Positions 33,587 through 42,773 of a DNA stretch of 64,000 bases are shown one piece after another; position 1 is the first letter of the stretch; each line of letters starts with the position of its first letter. The notes beneath the pieces were generated by a model. The model was not told the origin of the DNA and searched no databases. It saw only the letters and a program-made list of their open reading frames with translations. Source of the DNA: a virus; IMG/VR virus record IMGVR_UViG_3300025626_000006, positions 47,910 through 111,909 of that record; one strand, written 5' to 3'. The position numbers were made by a program, and so were the translations under genes.

Positions 33587-33642
33587 CTAATATAAGGATA
33601 AAAAACGTAACTACCAAATTTCTAATGTTAAATAATTGTTAA
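33587..33642 (-). promoter_or_regulatory. host-type promoter with paired TTAACA boxes (metallopeptidase gene)
   Basis: TTTG (33618-33615), N20, TATATTAG (33594-33587); upstream TTAACA-N5-TTAACA-N7. The start codon at 33576 is 10 bases from the -7 box. Confidence 0.8.
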
Positions 33643-33665
33643 ATTTATTAACAAGTTATTAACAA

Positions 33666-34514
33666 TCAATTTCCTCGTTTTCTACTTACCGACCCATTTG
33701 AACGGCTGGGTGGTGATGAGGTTCTTGTTGGAGTCGTGTTTATACTTCGTGTATTAGTGTTTGGACGACTGTTGTTATTATTCCTAATATTGTTATTAAT
33801 CTCAGGTCTACTATAACCTCTTGGTTTAGAGTTGTTTATGACACGAGGTTTATTTCTAATAATAATAGTGTTTGTATTATTGTTTGTATTAGTATTGTTT
33901 CTGATAATTCGTGGACGTGAGTTATTTGTATTAACAACAACTCTATCTTTTATTACATTAGTTCTTCTACCAACTACAACATTGTTTGAACCTCGTCTAC
34001 CACTATGATAAGAATAACGTCCACCATAGTAGTTGTTGTTATTCCACCATCCATTATGATAACCATTCCAAGTATTACCCCAGCCATAGTAACCATTGTT
34101 CCAACCATAGTAATTATTATATCCCCATCTATCATATCCAAATGGTGACCATCTGTGTGGAGTAAAATATGGATAACCCCATACCCAATCATTCCACATC
34201 ATATCTCTATCCCAATAAGACGAACCCCACATATTAAATCCATATGGATTATAGAAGTTGTACCTATTACCTAATATCCGATTATTCCAATCGAATGAAC
34301 GAGGTTGGGTTAACGCATATTGTGCATAGTTGTATCTAAACGTGAAATCTGTTCTGAGTAACCTATCGAACTGACCTTGTGATTTAATCACTGTGACCTC
34401 TATCTCGTTTCCGTTGGAATCGTAGATGGGGTCGTGGTTTAATGTTGATACTTGGAATGTCGCACAACTTGTCGTGAGCAATACGAATGATAATAGTAAT
34501 AGAATGTTTTTCAT
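33666..34514 (-). CDS. surface lipoprotein rich in Tyr/Trp/Asn/Gly
   Basis: Starting at ATG 34514 gives a lipoprotein signal (LLLLSFVLLTTSCATF; lipid at the Cys). Residues ~85-190 are very rich in Trp, Tyr, Asn and Gly (YNNYYGWNNGYYGWG) and the C-terminal third is an Asn/Arg/Thr/Ser low-complexity tail. Similar lipoproteins occur in Flavobacteriia chromosomes, suggesting a host origin. Probably attached to the outer membrane; possible role in host-surface change during infection. An ACTATTTATA box is upstream. Confidence 0.7.
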   Translation of the reverse strand: MKNILLLLSFVLLTTSCATFQVSTLNHDPIYDSNGNEIEVTVIKSQGQFDRLLRTDFTFRYNYAQYALTQPRSFDWNNRILGNRYNFYNPYGFNMWGSSYWDRDMMWNDWVWGYPYFTPHRWSPFGYDRWGYNNYYGWNNGYYGWGNTWNGYHNGWWNNNNYYGGRYSYHSGRRGSNNVVVGRRTNVIKDRVVVNTNNSRPRIIRNNTNTNNNTNTIIIRNKPRVINNSKPRGYSRPEINNNIRNNNNSRPNTNTRSINTTPTRTSSPPSRSNGSVSRKRGN

Positions 34515-34535
34515 AATATATCTTTCTGTGTTGTA

Positions 34536-34545
34536 TATAAATAGT
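34536..34545 (-). promoter_or_regulatory. candidate late-type promoter (ACTATTTATA)
   Basis: Minus strand reads TACTATTTATATACAACAC, 22 bases before the lipoprotein start at 34514. No TTTG at N20, matching the late class. Confidence 0.45.
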
Positions 34546-34690
34546 AAAAAAAGTGACATGAAAATTAATTAGCTAAATACCAGAGTATATAACAACACTA
34601 ATAACAATACCACTATATGTAAAGATAAAGAAGATATCTATACACATACATAGGTATATACATAGATAACCTCAAAATCTATACCGAACC

Positions 34691-34873
34691 CTAACTCAGT
34701 TTAACCTTAATCCCTTTAAGTGTATTCTCATACCCTTTAGGATACCTTCCAAATCTCCAAGTACAATAAGATAGGGCTTCCTTAACCTCAAGGGCTGTTA
34801 TCTTACCACTCCTTTTGATAAACTCAATAGACTTTTTCTTTGGTACATAATTTAAACTGATTCCTTTTAACAT
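34691..34873 (-). CDS. hypothetical basic protein (60 aa)
   Basis: Basic small protein (GISLNYVPKKKSIEFIKRSGKITALEVKEALSYC), with a possible helix-turn-helix (GKITALEVKEALSY). Own host-type promoter upstream. No family recognised. Confidence 0.5.
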   Translation of the reverse strand: MLKGISLNYVPKKKSIEFIKRSGKITALEVKEALSYCTWRFGRYPKGYENTLKGIKVKLS

Positions 34874-34934
34874 ATATTAGATTTTAATTGTGCCTCTCAG
34901 TTATAGGGAGAGAGACTTAACCCTTATTACCTTA

Positions 34935-34966
34935 CTAATGTACGACAATTACTTCAGACTGCCAAA
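34935..34966 (-). promoter_or_regulatory. host-type promoter (TTTG-N20-TACATTAG)
   Basis: Perfect spacing; drives the 60-aa gene at 34873. The upstream sequence lacks the paired TTAACA boxes, but ATTAACAA lies about 30 bases further up. Confidence 0.65.
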
Positions 34967-35212
34967 CATTATACGACTTATTTTAAAAAGTTATTAACAA
35001 TTACCCAATTAGCTAATAGAAAAGTAGCTGTATATGGGTAATCCCATCTCAGAGGGGACTTTCTCCCCAGTCAAAAAAACCGGGGTCGATATGAAAACGT
35101 ACCACAGCCCCCCGTAACTAATTGATTGCTAGAGGTTTACATTTAAATGCCCCCACCCCCCCTTTGGGAATCGGAGAACCTCATCACCTCGCTAGCGCTC
35201 GGTTGGGTTATT
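34967..35212. other. non-coding region with GC-rich oddities
   Basis: No gene seen. It contains GGGGA-ctttc-TCCCC (35054-35068), a C-rich run (35151-35162), a CGCTAGCG palindrome near 35190 and other short repeats, in contrast to the AT-rich surroundings. It may hold a structured leader or processing region for the transcript crossing it. Confidence 0.4.
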
Positions 35213-35220
35213 CTAACCCA
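35204..35220 (-). other. hairpin straddling the stop codon of the 69-aa gene
   Basis: TGGGTTA-gaa-TAACCCA perfect 7-bp stem includes the TAG stop of the gene at 35213. No U-run follows, so termination would be weak; it may protect the mRNA end. A similar hairpin (36396-36410) straddles the stop of the Smr gene. Confidence 0.45.
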
Positions 35221-35422
35221 GCATATTGGGGTTGGTATCCCACTCACGCCCGATGAAGTAATCCAACTTGCGATGAGCTGAATCTACCCCTCGAAGGTTA
35301 TTTGCCTCTACGGCTTCATTTAACTTGGTTGTCCAATACTGAATCTTATTCCAGTATCCGTTAGTATACTTAGCCTTGTCGCTGTATACTCCTGTATTCT
35401 TACTATTGAACTCATCTCTCAT
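35213..35422 (-). CDS. hypothetical protein (69 aa)
   Basis: A charged helical protein (DKAKYTNGYWNKIQYWTTKLNEAVEANNLRGVDSAHRKLDYFIGR). It lies alone between two non-coding regions, with a 200-base leader from the nearest promoter (35631). A GATATAAATAAAT stretch precedes it. No family recognised. Confidence 0.55.
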   Translation of the reverse strand: MRDEFNSKNTGVYSDKAKYTNGYWNKIQYWTTKLNEAVEANNLRGVDSAHRKLDYFIGREWDTNPNMLG

Positions 35423-35630
35423 ATACTATGTATTTAGCTATTATTTATTTATATCACTTTTTATTTCACCCAATCGTATCGAGCCGTTACACCCCCATTG
35501 AGCTTGGATACTCGTTTCATATCATAGGGTAACGTACTCCCTCAACTACTTTGAGCCTGTTTTTGGATTTTGAAAGGGAACTCCTTAGTTAATTCCTCGC
35601 AGTATTCCCCCCAAAACCTCATCAACAGTA

Positions 35631-35686
35631 CTAAGATAAGGATAAATTTCCACATATCCAAGCTTTTTATGTTAAATTTATGTTAA
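35631..35686 (-). promoter_or_regulatory. host-type promoter with paired TTAACA boxes
   Basis: CTTG (35662-35659), N20, TATCTTAG (35638-35631), with TTAACA-N5-TTAACA-N7 upstream. The dyad at 35688 abuts the boxes. It would produce a leader of about 200 bases before the 69-aa gene. Confidence 0.72.
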
Positions 35687-35687
35687 A

Positions 35688-35710
35688 TTATCAACAATTA
35701 GCTGTTAATA
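35688..35710. repeat. dyad element 1 (TTATCAACA-N6-TGTTAATA)
   Basis: Copy 1 of three inverted elements: TTATCAACA (35688-35696), six bases, TGTTAATA (35703-35710). It lies directly upstream of the promoter at 35631. Confidence 0.6.
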
Positions 35711-35747
35711 TCTCTGCTTGGGGACTTTTTTAGGACAGGACCCCCCT

Positions 35748-35779
35748 ACAATATACAAAAAATATTTGAATTGCACAAG
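35748..35779 (-). promoter_or_regulatory. second host-type promoter in the non-coding region
   Basis: CTTG (35779-35776), N20, TATATTGT (35755-35748). No paired TTAACA boxes; dyad element 2 lies 15 bases upstream instead. Confidence 0.55.
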
Positions 35780-35794
35780 TTTTTAGCCATAAAC

Positions 35795-35818
35795 TTATCA
35801 ACACCCCATTGTTAATAA
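35795..35818. repeat. dyad element 2 (TTATCAACA-N6-TGTTAATAA)
   Basis: TTATCAACA (35795-35803), CCCCAT, TGTTAATAA (35810-35818). The arms pair with one C/T mismatch. Confidence 0.65.
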
Positions 35819-35903
35819 CTTTTTAGGCGTTACATATGTAAACAATTACGTCAATTTGTCAGGGTTTTAGGCTAAAATAGTTACATTTGTAACACAAAAT
35901 AGT

Positions 35904-35927
35904 TATCAACAAAGGGCTGTTAATAAC
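35904..35927. repeat. dyad element 3 (TTATCAACA-N6-TGTTAATAA)
   Basis: TTATCAACA (35904-35912), AAGGGC, TGTTAATAA (35919-35927); the flanking AG/CT extends the arms to 11 bases as in element 2. A GTTACA-TT-TGTAAC palindrome stands 10 bases away at 35881-35894. Confidence 0.65.
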
Positions 35928-36401
35928 TTTCCCAGTAAAAATTTTGCTTTCCGCAAAGACATGGACAAGACCCGCTACTTATTATTGGTAAATTATTATC
36001 CCTGAAGAATACTACGAAGTGTTTGTGTTAATTGTGGGAAAAGTGAATGATTTTAGCAATATCTCCCCTAGCCCACTCCCTATATGGGTTCTTTAAATAC
36101 GATAAACTCTCTTTTAATAAGGAATAAAGAGGGGCTTGTTTGCCAGAAAGTGGGAAATAGTGGTAAAAAGAGGGAAAAAAGAAGGGTTTAAGGCACGGAT
36201 TCCCTCAACTTGTTGTAGGGATTCCTTTATTTGTCCATATAGTGGAAGAGTCTATTCATGACTATGTAGAATAGGACAAGGATAAGGATAGACTTGATAT
36301 AAATCATACTCCTATAAGTATATAAAATTTGGTGGTAATTGAGGGTTTTCAGCTATCCGTAGGTGGAATGAGCTAGAATAATTTGTGTAACCTATGTAGG
36401 G

Positions 36402-36638
36402 TTACCCTACTATAATGGTTCTACCCATGTTATAGGTTTCTATCATATACTGAAAGTCGTGTTCATCTAAGAAGTCCCATACTAACTCTTTCATTATCTC
36501 TGAATCTCCTGTTAGTATTTGTGTGTTTAGATAACCTTTCTTTCCGTTAAGAAGTTTCTTCTCTAATAAGGGTATAACCTTATGATGTCTTATACCATGT
36601 AAATCTATTGTGTTTCTATTTAAGTTTCTTTTACTCAT
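36402..36638 (-). CDS. Smr-domain protein
   Basis: ATG at 36638 follows AAAGGA at good spacing. NTIDLHGIRHHKVIPLLEKKL and TQILTGDSEIMKELVWDFLDEHDF match the Smr fold with the LDLHG signature and a degenerate TGxG (TGDS). 78 aa, a stand-alone Smr. Smr domains nick DNA or cut RNA at ribosome collisions; which applies here is unknown. The stop codon is inside a GTAGGG-CCCTAC hairpin. Confidence 0.75.
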   Translation of the reverse strand: MSKRNLNRNTIDLHGIRHHKVIPLLEKKLLNGKKGYLNTQILTGDSEIMKELVWDFLDEHDFQYMIETYNMGRTIIVG

Positions 36639-36640
36639 AA

Positions 36641-36865
36641 TTAATCCTTTGGATTCCACTCATCATTAAAGTATTTATCCCCACTTTTTGGAGTATGATA
36701 CTTCTTTACCTTTGAGTCGAACTGATAAGCTTGAAATGAAATCGTTTCCAATTGGGTACGATAACTCATATACATAGGATGTGTTTGAAGAATTTTCTTC
36801 AACCCCTCATCGGTGTGTATTGTAATATTATCTTCGTTATCTATTGTGATTGATTTTAATATCAT
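36641..36865 (-). CDS. hypothetical protein (74 aa)
   Basis: Small alpha/beta protein with TIDNEDNITIHTDEGLKKILQTHPMY. ATGA overlap with the gene upstream. No family recognised. Confidence 0.5.
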   Translation of the reverse strand: MILKSITIDNEDNITIHTDEGLKKILQTHPMYMSYRTQLETISFQAYQFDSKVKKYHTPKSGDKYFNDEWNPKD

Positions 36866-37080
36866 TTTCGTGACCTTGCTTTAGTTTCATTAACCTTCCA
36901 TTTCTTACAATACCTCTCTACGAAGTTTCCTATACCCATATCCTTTATATCGCTACCAATGGGAATAATCTTAGAACGAGCCGAATTAACTTTGTCTATA
37001 TGATAAGGTATTAGTGTTACCCTCACCTTTGAACATCTCGGTGGTATATAAGCAACTGTGGTCTGATTTGTATTTTCCAT
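36862..37080 (-). CDS. hypothetical basic protein (72 aa)
   Basis: Basic protein (PPRCSKVRVTLIPYHIDKVNSARSKIIPIGSDIKDMG...RYCKKWKVNETKARSRK). First gene after a 105-base gap (37081-37185) in which I see no clear promoter. No family recognised. Confidence 0.5.
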   Translation of the reverse strand: MENTNQTTVAYIPPRCSKVRVTLIPYHIDKVNSARSKIIPIGSDIKDMGIGNFVERYCKKWKVNETKARSRK

Positions 37081-37185
37081 ATAACTGATTTTTAACCATC
37101 CATAACTGTATTAGAAATAATTTGGGATACTTTCCAAATTTTTCTTGACACACGTTATCGAACGTTTCTCGTGGGTCGATGTATC

Positions 37186-37398
37186 TTATGAGTCTTGATT
37201 AGATGTTAAGTCTTGAGTAATATCTTCTTCGGTAAGGTCAAATTTAATGTTTTTGAATTCATGTTTATATACGAATGGTCGTTGTGCGTTTTGTACGAAC
37301 CACATTCCTGCATCTGATAGAGATTCTACGATTGAACTTGATGATGGGGTATTGACTTCTTTTTTGTTTTTGTTTCCAACTTGTTTAAACTGCGTCAC
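37186..37398 (-). CDS. hypothetical protein (70 aa)
   Basis: A polar N-terminus with a Ser run, then QNAQRPFVYKHEFKNIKFDLTEEDITQDL. ATGA overlap with the Nudix gene. No family recognised. Confidence 0.5.
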   Translation of the reverse strand: MTQFKQVGNKNKKEVNTPSSSSIVESLSDAGMWFVQNAQRPFVYKHEFKNIKFDLTEEDITQDLTSNQDS

Positions 37399-37802
37399 TG
37401 TGTTTCCTTTTCTTTCTTTCTTAAAAATAATGAATAACTTCTTCTTACTATATATACTATTTCTGTGCTTATAGGAGTTAATTTATATGATTTAATTTCA
37501 CTCATATCTATAAATTTTACCTTCTGATGTACATTTAACTTAGGTTTACCACTTTTGAATCGTAAAAGGAACGGATATGTATCTATTCCATTGATTTCTC
37601 TATTTGGTATTTCATAGTAAGCCTCAACGTCAATATCCAACTCTTCTTTCCATTCTCTGATAATAGCATCGTAGGAAGTTTCTCCTTCATCTATCTTACC
37701 ACCTGGCAATTCCCAATAACCCCCATATGAGCTATTTTCGTCTAAACGTTGTCCAATAAGGAATTTCTCTTCATCAAATAGAAGTCCAGCTACTACCTTC
37801 AT
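37395..37802 (-). CDS. Nudix hydrolase
   Basis: The Nudix box GGKIDEGETSYDAIIREWKEEL matches Gx5Ex7REuxEExGu. ATG at 37802 is favoured by AGGA eight bases before it; 37811 is also open. 135 aa, MutT/CTP-pyrophosphohydrolase size with a preceding LIGQR strand. It hydrolyses nucleoside diphosphate derivatives, probably to clean or reshape the nucleotide pool. Overlaps the upstream gene by 29 bases. Confidence 0.85.
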   Translation of the reverse strand: MKVVAGLLFDEEKFLIGQRLDENSSYGGYWELPGGKIDEGETSYDAIIREWKEELDIDVEAYYEIPNREINGIDTYPFLLRFKSGKPKLNVHQKVKFIDMSEIKSYKLTPISTEIVYIVRRSYSLFLRKKEKETQ

Positions 37803-38010
37803 CGATATCATCCTGTTCTATACCTAATGCATAATAGTCCATTGGTACATTGTATTTAGTACATAACTTTACCATAGCTTCTGTAGCGTGAATCATAGCA
37901 TCTGTTCTTGTACACCACATAAGTTTAGCCATTATATTTTCTGGAAAGAAATCTGAGGTTGAACTCGGACTCCAATCACTTTTACCTAATTTAATTCCCA
38001 TACGTTCCAT
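37774..38010 (-). CDS. hypothetical protein (78 aa)
   Basis: Middle part helical with Met/Cys (ENIMAKLMWCTRTDAMIHATEAMVKLCTKYN), end acidic (QDDIDEGSSW). Overlaps Nudix and the membrane gene upstream. No family recognised. Confidence 0.5.
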   Translation of the reverse strand: MERMGIKLGKSDWSPSSTSDFFPENIMAKLMWCTRTDAMIHATEAMVKLCTKYNVPMDYYALGIEQDDIDEGSSWTSI

Positions 38011-38266
38011 TTATTAAATGTAGTGTCCATGCAATCATTCCGTTGATTTGTAACAGTACTAAGTTCCATTGTTTACGAGATGCTGTTTGTATTAATACAC
38101 ATATAAATCCTGATATGAATAGCCATGGATTTAATGTCCATTGTCCTGCTACTAAGAATCCTGCTCCCATATATCCAATCCTACTAGCTAATCTTTCTAT
38201 TGGTCTGAGTTTTCTTTCTCGAACCATTGATTGTAATACTTTCTTTCTCCAAGATTTTCCTAACAT
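37991..38266 (-). CDS. small two-helix membrane protein (91 aa)
   Basis: ATG at 38266, directly after the nuclease stop, is preferred over a TTG at 38290. Basic start, then two hydrophobic segments (MGAGFLVAGQWTLNPWLFISGFICVLIQ and a weaker one). Function unknown. Confidence 0.5.
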   Translation of the reverse strand: MLGKSWRKKVLQSMVRERKLRPIERLASRIGYMGAGFLVAGQWTLNPWLFISGFICVLIQTASRKQWNLVLLQINGMIAWTLHLINGTYGN

Positions 38267-38267
38267 C

Positions 38268-38879
38268 TTACTCTTCTCTAAAATCTCCAAAGTCCACTCC
38301 CTTCACATTTTTATTAGGGAATACAAATCTCCATTTATGTTTACCTGCCCATATAATCTTCTCAAATCCACTTGGAATTAGAGCACCATCTTGACCTCGT
38401 TCTTCGTAATCAAATATAATGGTTATTTGTACATTGACCTCTTCAAATACTTTTGATAGATTTCTTTCAAATCGTTCCAATTCTTTCCATGGGCCTCTAT
38501 TTAGTGATTCATGTTGGAGTGCACAATTTAGATAGTTAAATGTTTCTTTAAGAGTTTGTTTATCATAACAATTGAAGTTAGCTGCTGGAGCCATATGTCC
38601 TTTGTCATATATGTTATCTTTATAGTCATTATTATCTGACGTATTCCATCCATCTGGTTTCCAAAAGTTCATACCATCTCTACTGATATCACCTTGGTTA
38701 CATAATACTTTATATGTTACTTGAAGAGGTTGTTGGTAGTCTTCTGAATATAAGACTTGGTATAATTCACCTTCGTATAGTCTATTTTCTTGTCCATTAA
38801 GTGTTGTTGCGAACAACATCATGGTATAGAATCCTAATGCGATTCTTAAAAACCAATCTACGCTATTTATTTTTTTCAT
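38268..38879 (-). CDS. secreted DNA/RNA non-specific endonuclease (NUC1 family)
   Basis: A signal peptide (LRIALGFYTMMLFATTLNGQ) leads into a NUC1 domain with the DRGH-type motif YDKGHMAPAANF (residues 91-102; catalytic His95) and LNCALQHESLNRGPW, the Asn/Gln metal-binding helix. 203 aa. It cleaves DNA and RNA outside the cytoplasm with Mg2+. In a phage it could degrade periplasmic or extracellular nucleic acid, exclude other phages or release nucleotides; role is inference. Confidence 0.85.
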   Translation of the reverse strand: MKKINSVDWFLRIALGFYTMMLFATTLNGQENRLYEGELYQVLYSEDYQQPLQVTYKVLCNQGDISRDGMNFWKPDGWNTSDNNDYKDNIYDKGHMAPAANFNCYDKQTLKETFNYLNCALQHESLNRGPWKELERFERNLSKVFEEVNVQITIIFDYEERGQDGALIPSGFEKIIWAGKHKWRFVFPNKNVKGVDFGDFREE

Positions 38880-39196
38880 AGGGATAAATTTTCTTCTTTA
38901 ACGAATACTCCGTTAATTGTTTTGCCTTTTCTATTTTCTATTTCGTTGTATGCTAATTGTAAACATTCTGTTGGAGAATATCCCAATTGTTGGCATAATA
39001 TAATAAGAGTAACAAATGAATCACCGATTCCATCTTTGATTTCATCTTCCTTATTTTTCAAAAGTGCTCCAGCAGTTTCACCTACTTCTTCCATCACTTT
39101 CAACATTTGTTTTGGTGCATTCTCTGGTTTATCAATACCTTTTGATATAGCCCAATTTCTTACTTTAATTTCTAAATCGTTAAATGTATTATTCAT
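38876..39196 (-). CDS. mazG: MazG-like NTP pyrophosphohydrolase
   Basis: MEEVGETAGALLKNKEDEIKDGIGDSFVTLIILCQQLG carries the ExxE...ExxD metal sites of the all-alpha NTP pyrophosphatase (MazG) family. 106 aa, single domain. Phage MazG proteins hydrolyse dNTPs or (p)ppGpp-related nucleotides. ATGA overlap with the nuclease gene. Confidence 0.88.
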   Translation of the reverse strand: MNNTFNDLEIKVRNWAISKGIDKPENAPKQMLKVMEEVGETAGALLKNKEDEIKDGIGDSFVTLIILCQQLGYSPTECLQLAYNEIENRKGKTINGVFVKEENLSL

Positions 39197-39371
39197 TTTT
39201 CTCGTTTTTTCTACTTGGTTTTCTACCTGGTCGTTTCTTTACAACATGCGTACCATTCTCAACGTTAGCTAATATCTCTTTAAGTTTAGCTACATTTATT
39301 GGATTCCCACCCATTGCAATGGTATGTTTTAAGTTTTCTACAACTTCATTGTATCGTTCTTTTTTAGTCAT
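39189..39371 (-). CDS. hypothetical protein with basic AT-hook-like tail (60 aa)
   Basis: A helical N-terminus (YNEVVENLKHTIAMGGNPINVAKLKEILANVENG) ends in the basic KKRPGRKPSRKNEKNE, similar to an AT-hook (GRP/GRK core). DNA binding is plausible, not shown. Overlaps mazG by 8 bases. Confidence 0.5.
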   Translation of the reverse strand: MTKKERYNEVVENLKHTIAMGGNPINVAKLKEILANVENGTHVVKKRPGRKPSRKNEKNE

Positions 39372-39384
39372 TATTTTTCATAAT

Positions 39385-39915
39385 TTATTTTGATATTCCT
39401 TTATAGTATAATTCTTCTTCTAAGTCGATTCTCATCTTATCTAAATTCTCTCTATACTCATCATCTTCCCAAACTCTGTCATAGTCAACCTCATGGTCAA
39501 CTTCTTGATAGTAGGATTTGTTTTGACTATAAAAGAATGCGCCAAATGGCTGAATACCTTCATCTTCAAAATTACCCCAAACCATTGAATCTGAAGCTCT
39601 AGCACATAACCAATCTTTAAGTCTCAATACGAACGCTTCTGGCATATGCCATGCTGAATGTAACATTACACTAATTTGGTCGTCTTCAAAGTTTTCTTCG
39701 GGTTCTTCACAATACATCCACTTTGCACCAAAACATTCTGATGCTTTTGCACCACTATCCCAATCATCTTTAGTATAATCAAAGAATCGTTCTCCTAAGA
39801 CCCCAGTTCCAGTTTCGTAACTACCTGATAATGGAGTTAGCTTCTCATTAAGTTCTTTTAAGGTCTCTTTATCAGTACATTTGATATTTACCCAAGTATA
39901 TACGCTATTAGCCAT
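39385..39915 (-). CDS. hypothetical protein (176 aa)
   Basis: Starts at ATG 39915, sharing 8 bases with the 62-aa gene upstream. The protein (ANSVYTWVNIKCTDKETLKELNEKL...AKASECFGAKWMYCEE...ISVMLHSAWHMPEAFVLRL) has a ferredoxin-like N-terminal alpha/beta pattern, found in proteins of unknown function of large phages. No function assigned. Confidence 0.55.
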   Translation of the reverse strand: MANSVYTWVNIKCTDKETLKELNEKLTPLSGSYETGTGVLGERFFDYTKDDWDSGAKASECFGAKWMYCEEPEENFEDDQISVMLHSAWHMPEAFVLRLKDWLCARASDSMVWGNFEDEGIQPFGAFFYSQNKSYYQEVDHEVDYDRVWEDDEYRENLDKMRIDLEEELYYKGISK

Positions 39916-40096
39916 GTTTTTGTATTTTCCAATTAAAGGGTTCTCTATTTCTTTGAAATTGTTCCATTGTGTAATCAATATCATTTGTTTCGAATGTCTC
40001 ATAATATGATTCACTCGTTTTACCATATGTGTTAGATAATGGTGATATTTCAACGACTACTTTAGTCTTTGATTTTTCGTTCGAAGTATTCTGCAT
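39908..40096 (-). CDS. hypothetical protein (62 aa)
   Basis: Small protein (KTKVVVEISPLSNTYGKTSESYYETFETND). Overlaps the cytidylyltransferase gene by 35 bases and the next gene by 8. No family recognised. Confidence 0.5.
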   Translation of the reverse strand: MQNTSNEKSKTKVVVEISPLSNTYGKTSESYYETFETNDIDYTMEQFQRNREPFNWKIQKHG

Positions 40097-40541
40097 CTGT
40101 TAGTATTTGAGGGTTTTGTTTTATTGTTTGCATAGTTATTTTGTCTTTGAGTAAAGTTGTACTCCAACCATGAGCTCTTGACGTATAAATAATCTTTGGT
40201 GGTAAGTCATGACCTGTGAATTTATCTTTACCAATATAATCTTCACCTAAGATTCTTACATCTGGTTTAAAAAACTTAATTAATTCATACAATTCATCTT
40301 CGGTCTGATAAATAAACACCTCATCAACATAACCAATAGCCATCAAAGCTCTATATCTTTCATATAATGGGATAATAGGTTTGTATTTTGATTTTCTATG
40401 TAATGATGGGTCTTTCTGTAAAAATACTATGAAATGGTCACAGTGTTTTTTAGCATCTTCAAATGTGTAGATGTAACCAGGATGAATTATATCAAAGTTT
40501 CCTGCCGTAAATCCTACTACTTTTTTATTTATCGTCTCCAC
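40062..40541 (-). CDS. cytidylyltransferase-family protein with altered HxGH motif
   Basis: FTAGNFDIIHPGYIYTFEDAKKHCDHFIV follows the TagD/glycerol-3-P cytidylyltransferase pattern, but the HxGH motif reads HPGY: the second catalytic His is Tyr. RYRALMAIGYVDEVFIY, ILGEDYIGK and STTLLKDKI keep the rest. A GTG at 40541 (or TTG at 40550) starts it; overlap with the J-domain gene. It may be inactive, use the site differently, or bind a nucleotide. Confidence 0.7.
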   Translation of the reverse strand: METINKKVVGFTAGNFDIIHPGYIYTFEDAKKHCDHFIVFLQKDPSLHRKSKYKPIIPLYERYRALMAIGYVDEVFIYQTEDELYELIKFFKPDVRILGEDYIGKDKFTGHDLPPKIIYTSRAHGWSTTLLKDKITMQTIKQNPQILTDAEYFERKIKD

Positions 40542-41168
40542 GTTTTCCAATTAATTTAGTTTCTTCTTTTTTTAAGTCTTCGGGCAAATCCTCATTAGCT
40601 ATTATTTGACCCGTCTCATCTTGTACTCTATTTACACAAAATTGACGTTCTTCTGAACCACCAGTTCCCCATAACCATCCAATTGTACCTTTGACTTGTT
40701 TTATTTCACGTTCAATCTTATTTAAATTTCTCTCTAACAATATTGCGTCATTACTATCCATTTCGTATTTAACACCAAATTTACCTGCTAAATCTAACAT
40801 TTCTGCTAAATCTTGTGATTCATACGCGTCTTTTACCGACTGAAACACACTTTCATCTCCACCTGTTTTATCTGGGTGAGTTTTGGTTGCTAATTTCTTA
40901 TACAATGCTTTTACTTTAGTTGGTGCGTTTTTAAGAAGAGCTCTACGTTCTTTTTGTTCTTTATCCTTTTCTGCTCGTTCTCGTTTTGCATTTTCAAAGT
41001 GTATGTTTGGATTTTCAAATTTTATTGTTTTCTTTTTACTTGACACATAATACTTCGAGAAAAACGAATCAAAATCTGAGGTGTACTCGTTCATTGATTC
41101 ATTTATCTCTTCAAGTTCTAATTTTAGATACTCATGTTTTAGTTGAAGTATTTTGAGTTTTCGGTTCA

Positions 41169-41169
<1 letters not shown>
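40525..41169 (-). CDS. J-domain protein (DnaJ-like co-chaperone)
   Basis: APTKVKALYKKLATKTHPDKTGGDESVFQSVKDAY holds the J-domain helix II/III with HPD at residues 98-100. The N-terminus is a coiled coil and the C-terminus is a separate helical part. It shares one base with groEL (stop at 41169), so it is made with the chaperonin. It may recruit the host DnaK; the substrate-binding Zn domains of full DnaJ are absent. Confidence 0.8.

Positions 41170-42773
<1,604 letters not shown>

Larger units (their letters stand above)
35423..36401. other. 980-base non-coding region with dyads and tandem promoters
   Basis: No gene is supported. It holds two host-type promoters reading left (35631, 35748), three TTATCAACA-N6-TGTTAATA dyads, two TTACATxTGTAA-like palindromes (35830-35843, 35881-35894), a GGGG...CCCC stem near 35720-35746, and a 26-codon open frame (36227-36307) without a good ribosome site. 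The density of palindromes is unique in the window and suits an origin or a regulatory hub. Confidence 0.6.

Noticed and set aside
35688-35927. Calling the dyads DnaA boxes
   Set aside because: TTATCAACA differs from TTATCCACA in one position and the elements are inverted pairs with fixed N6, which is not the usual DnaA arrangement.
36227-36307. A 26-aa membrane micropeptide (MIYIKSILILVLFYIVMNRL...)
   Set aside because: AGGAG sits only one base from the ATG and there is no neighbouring gene to couple with; left as a possibility in the region note.
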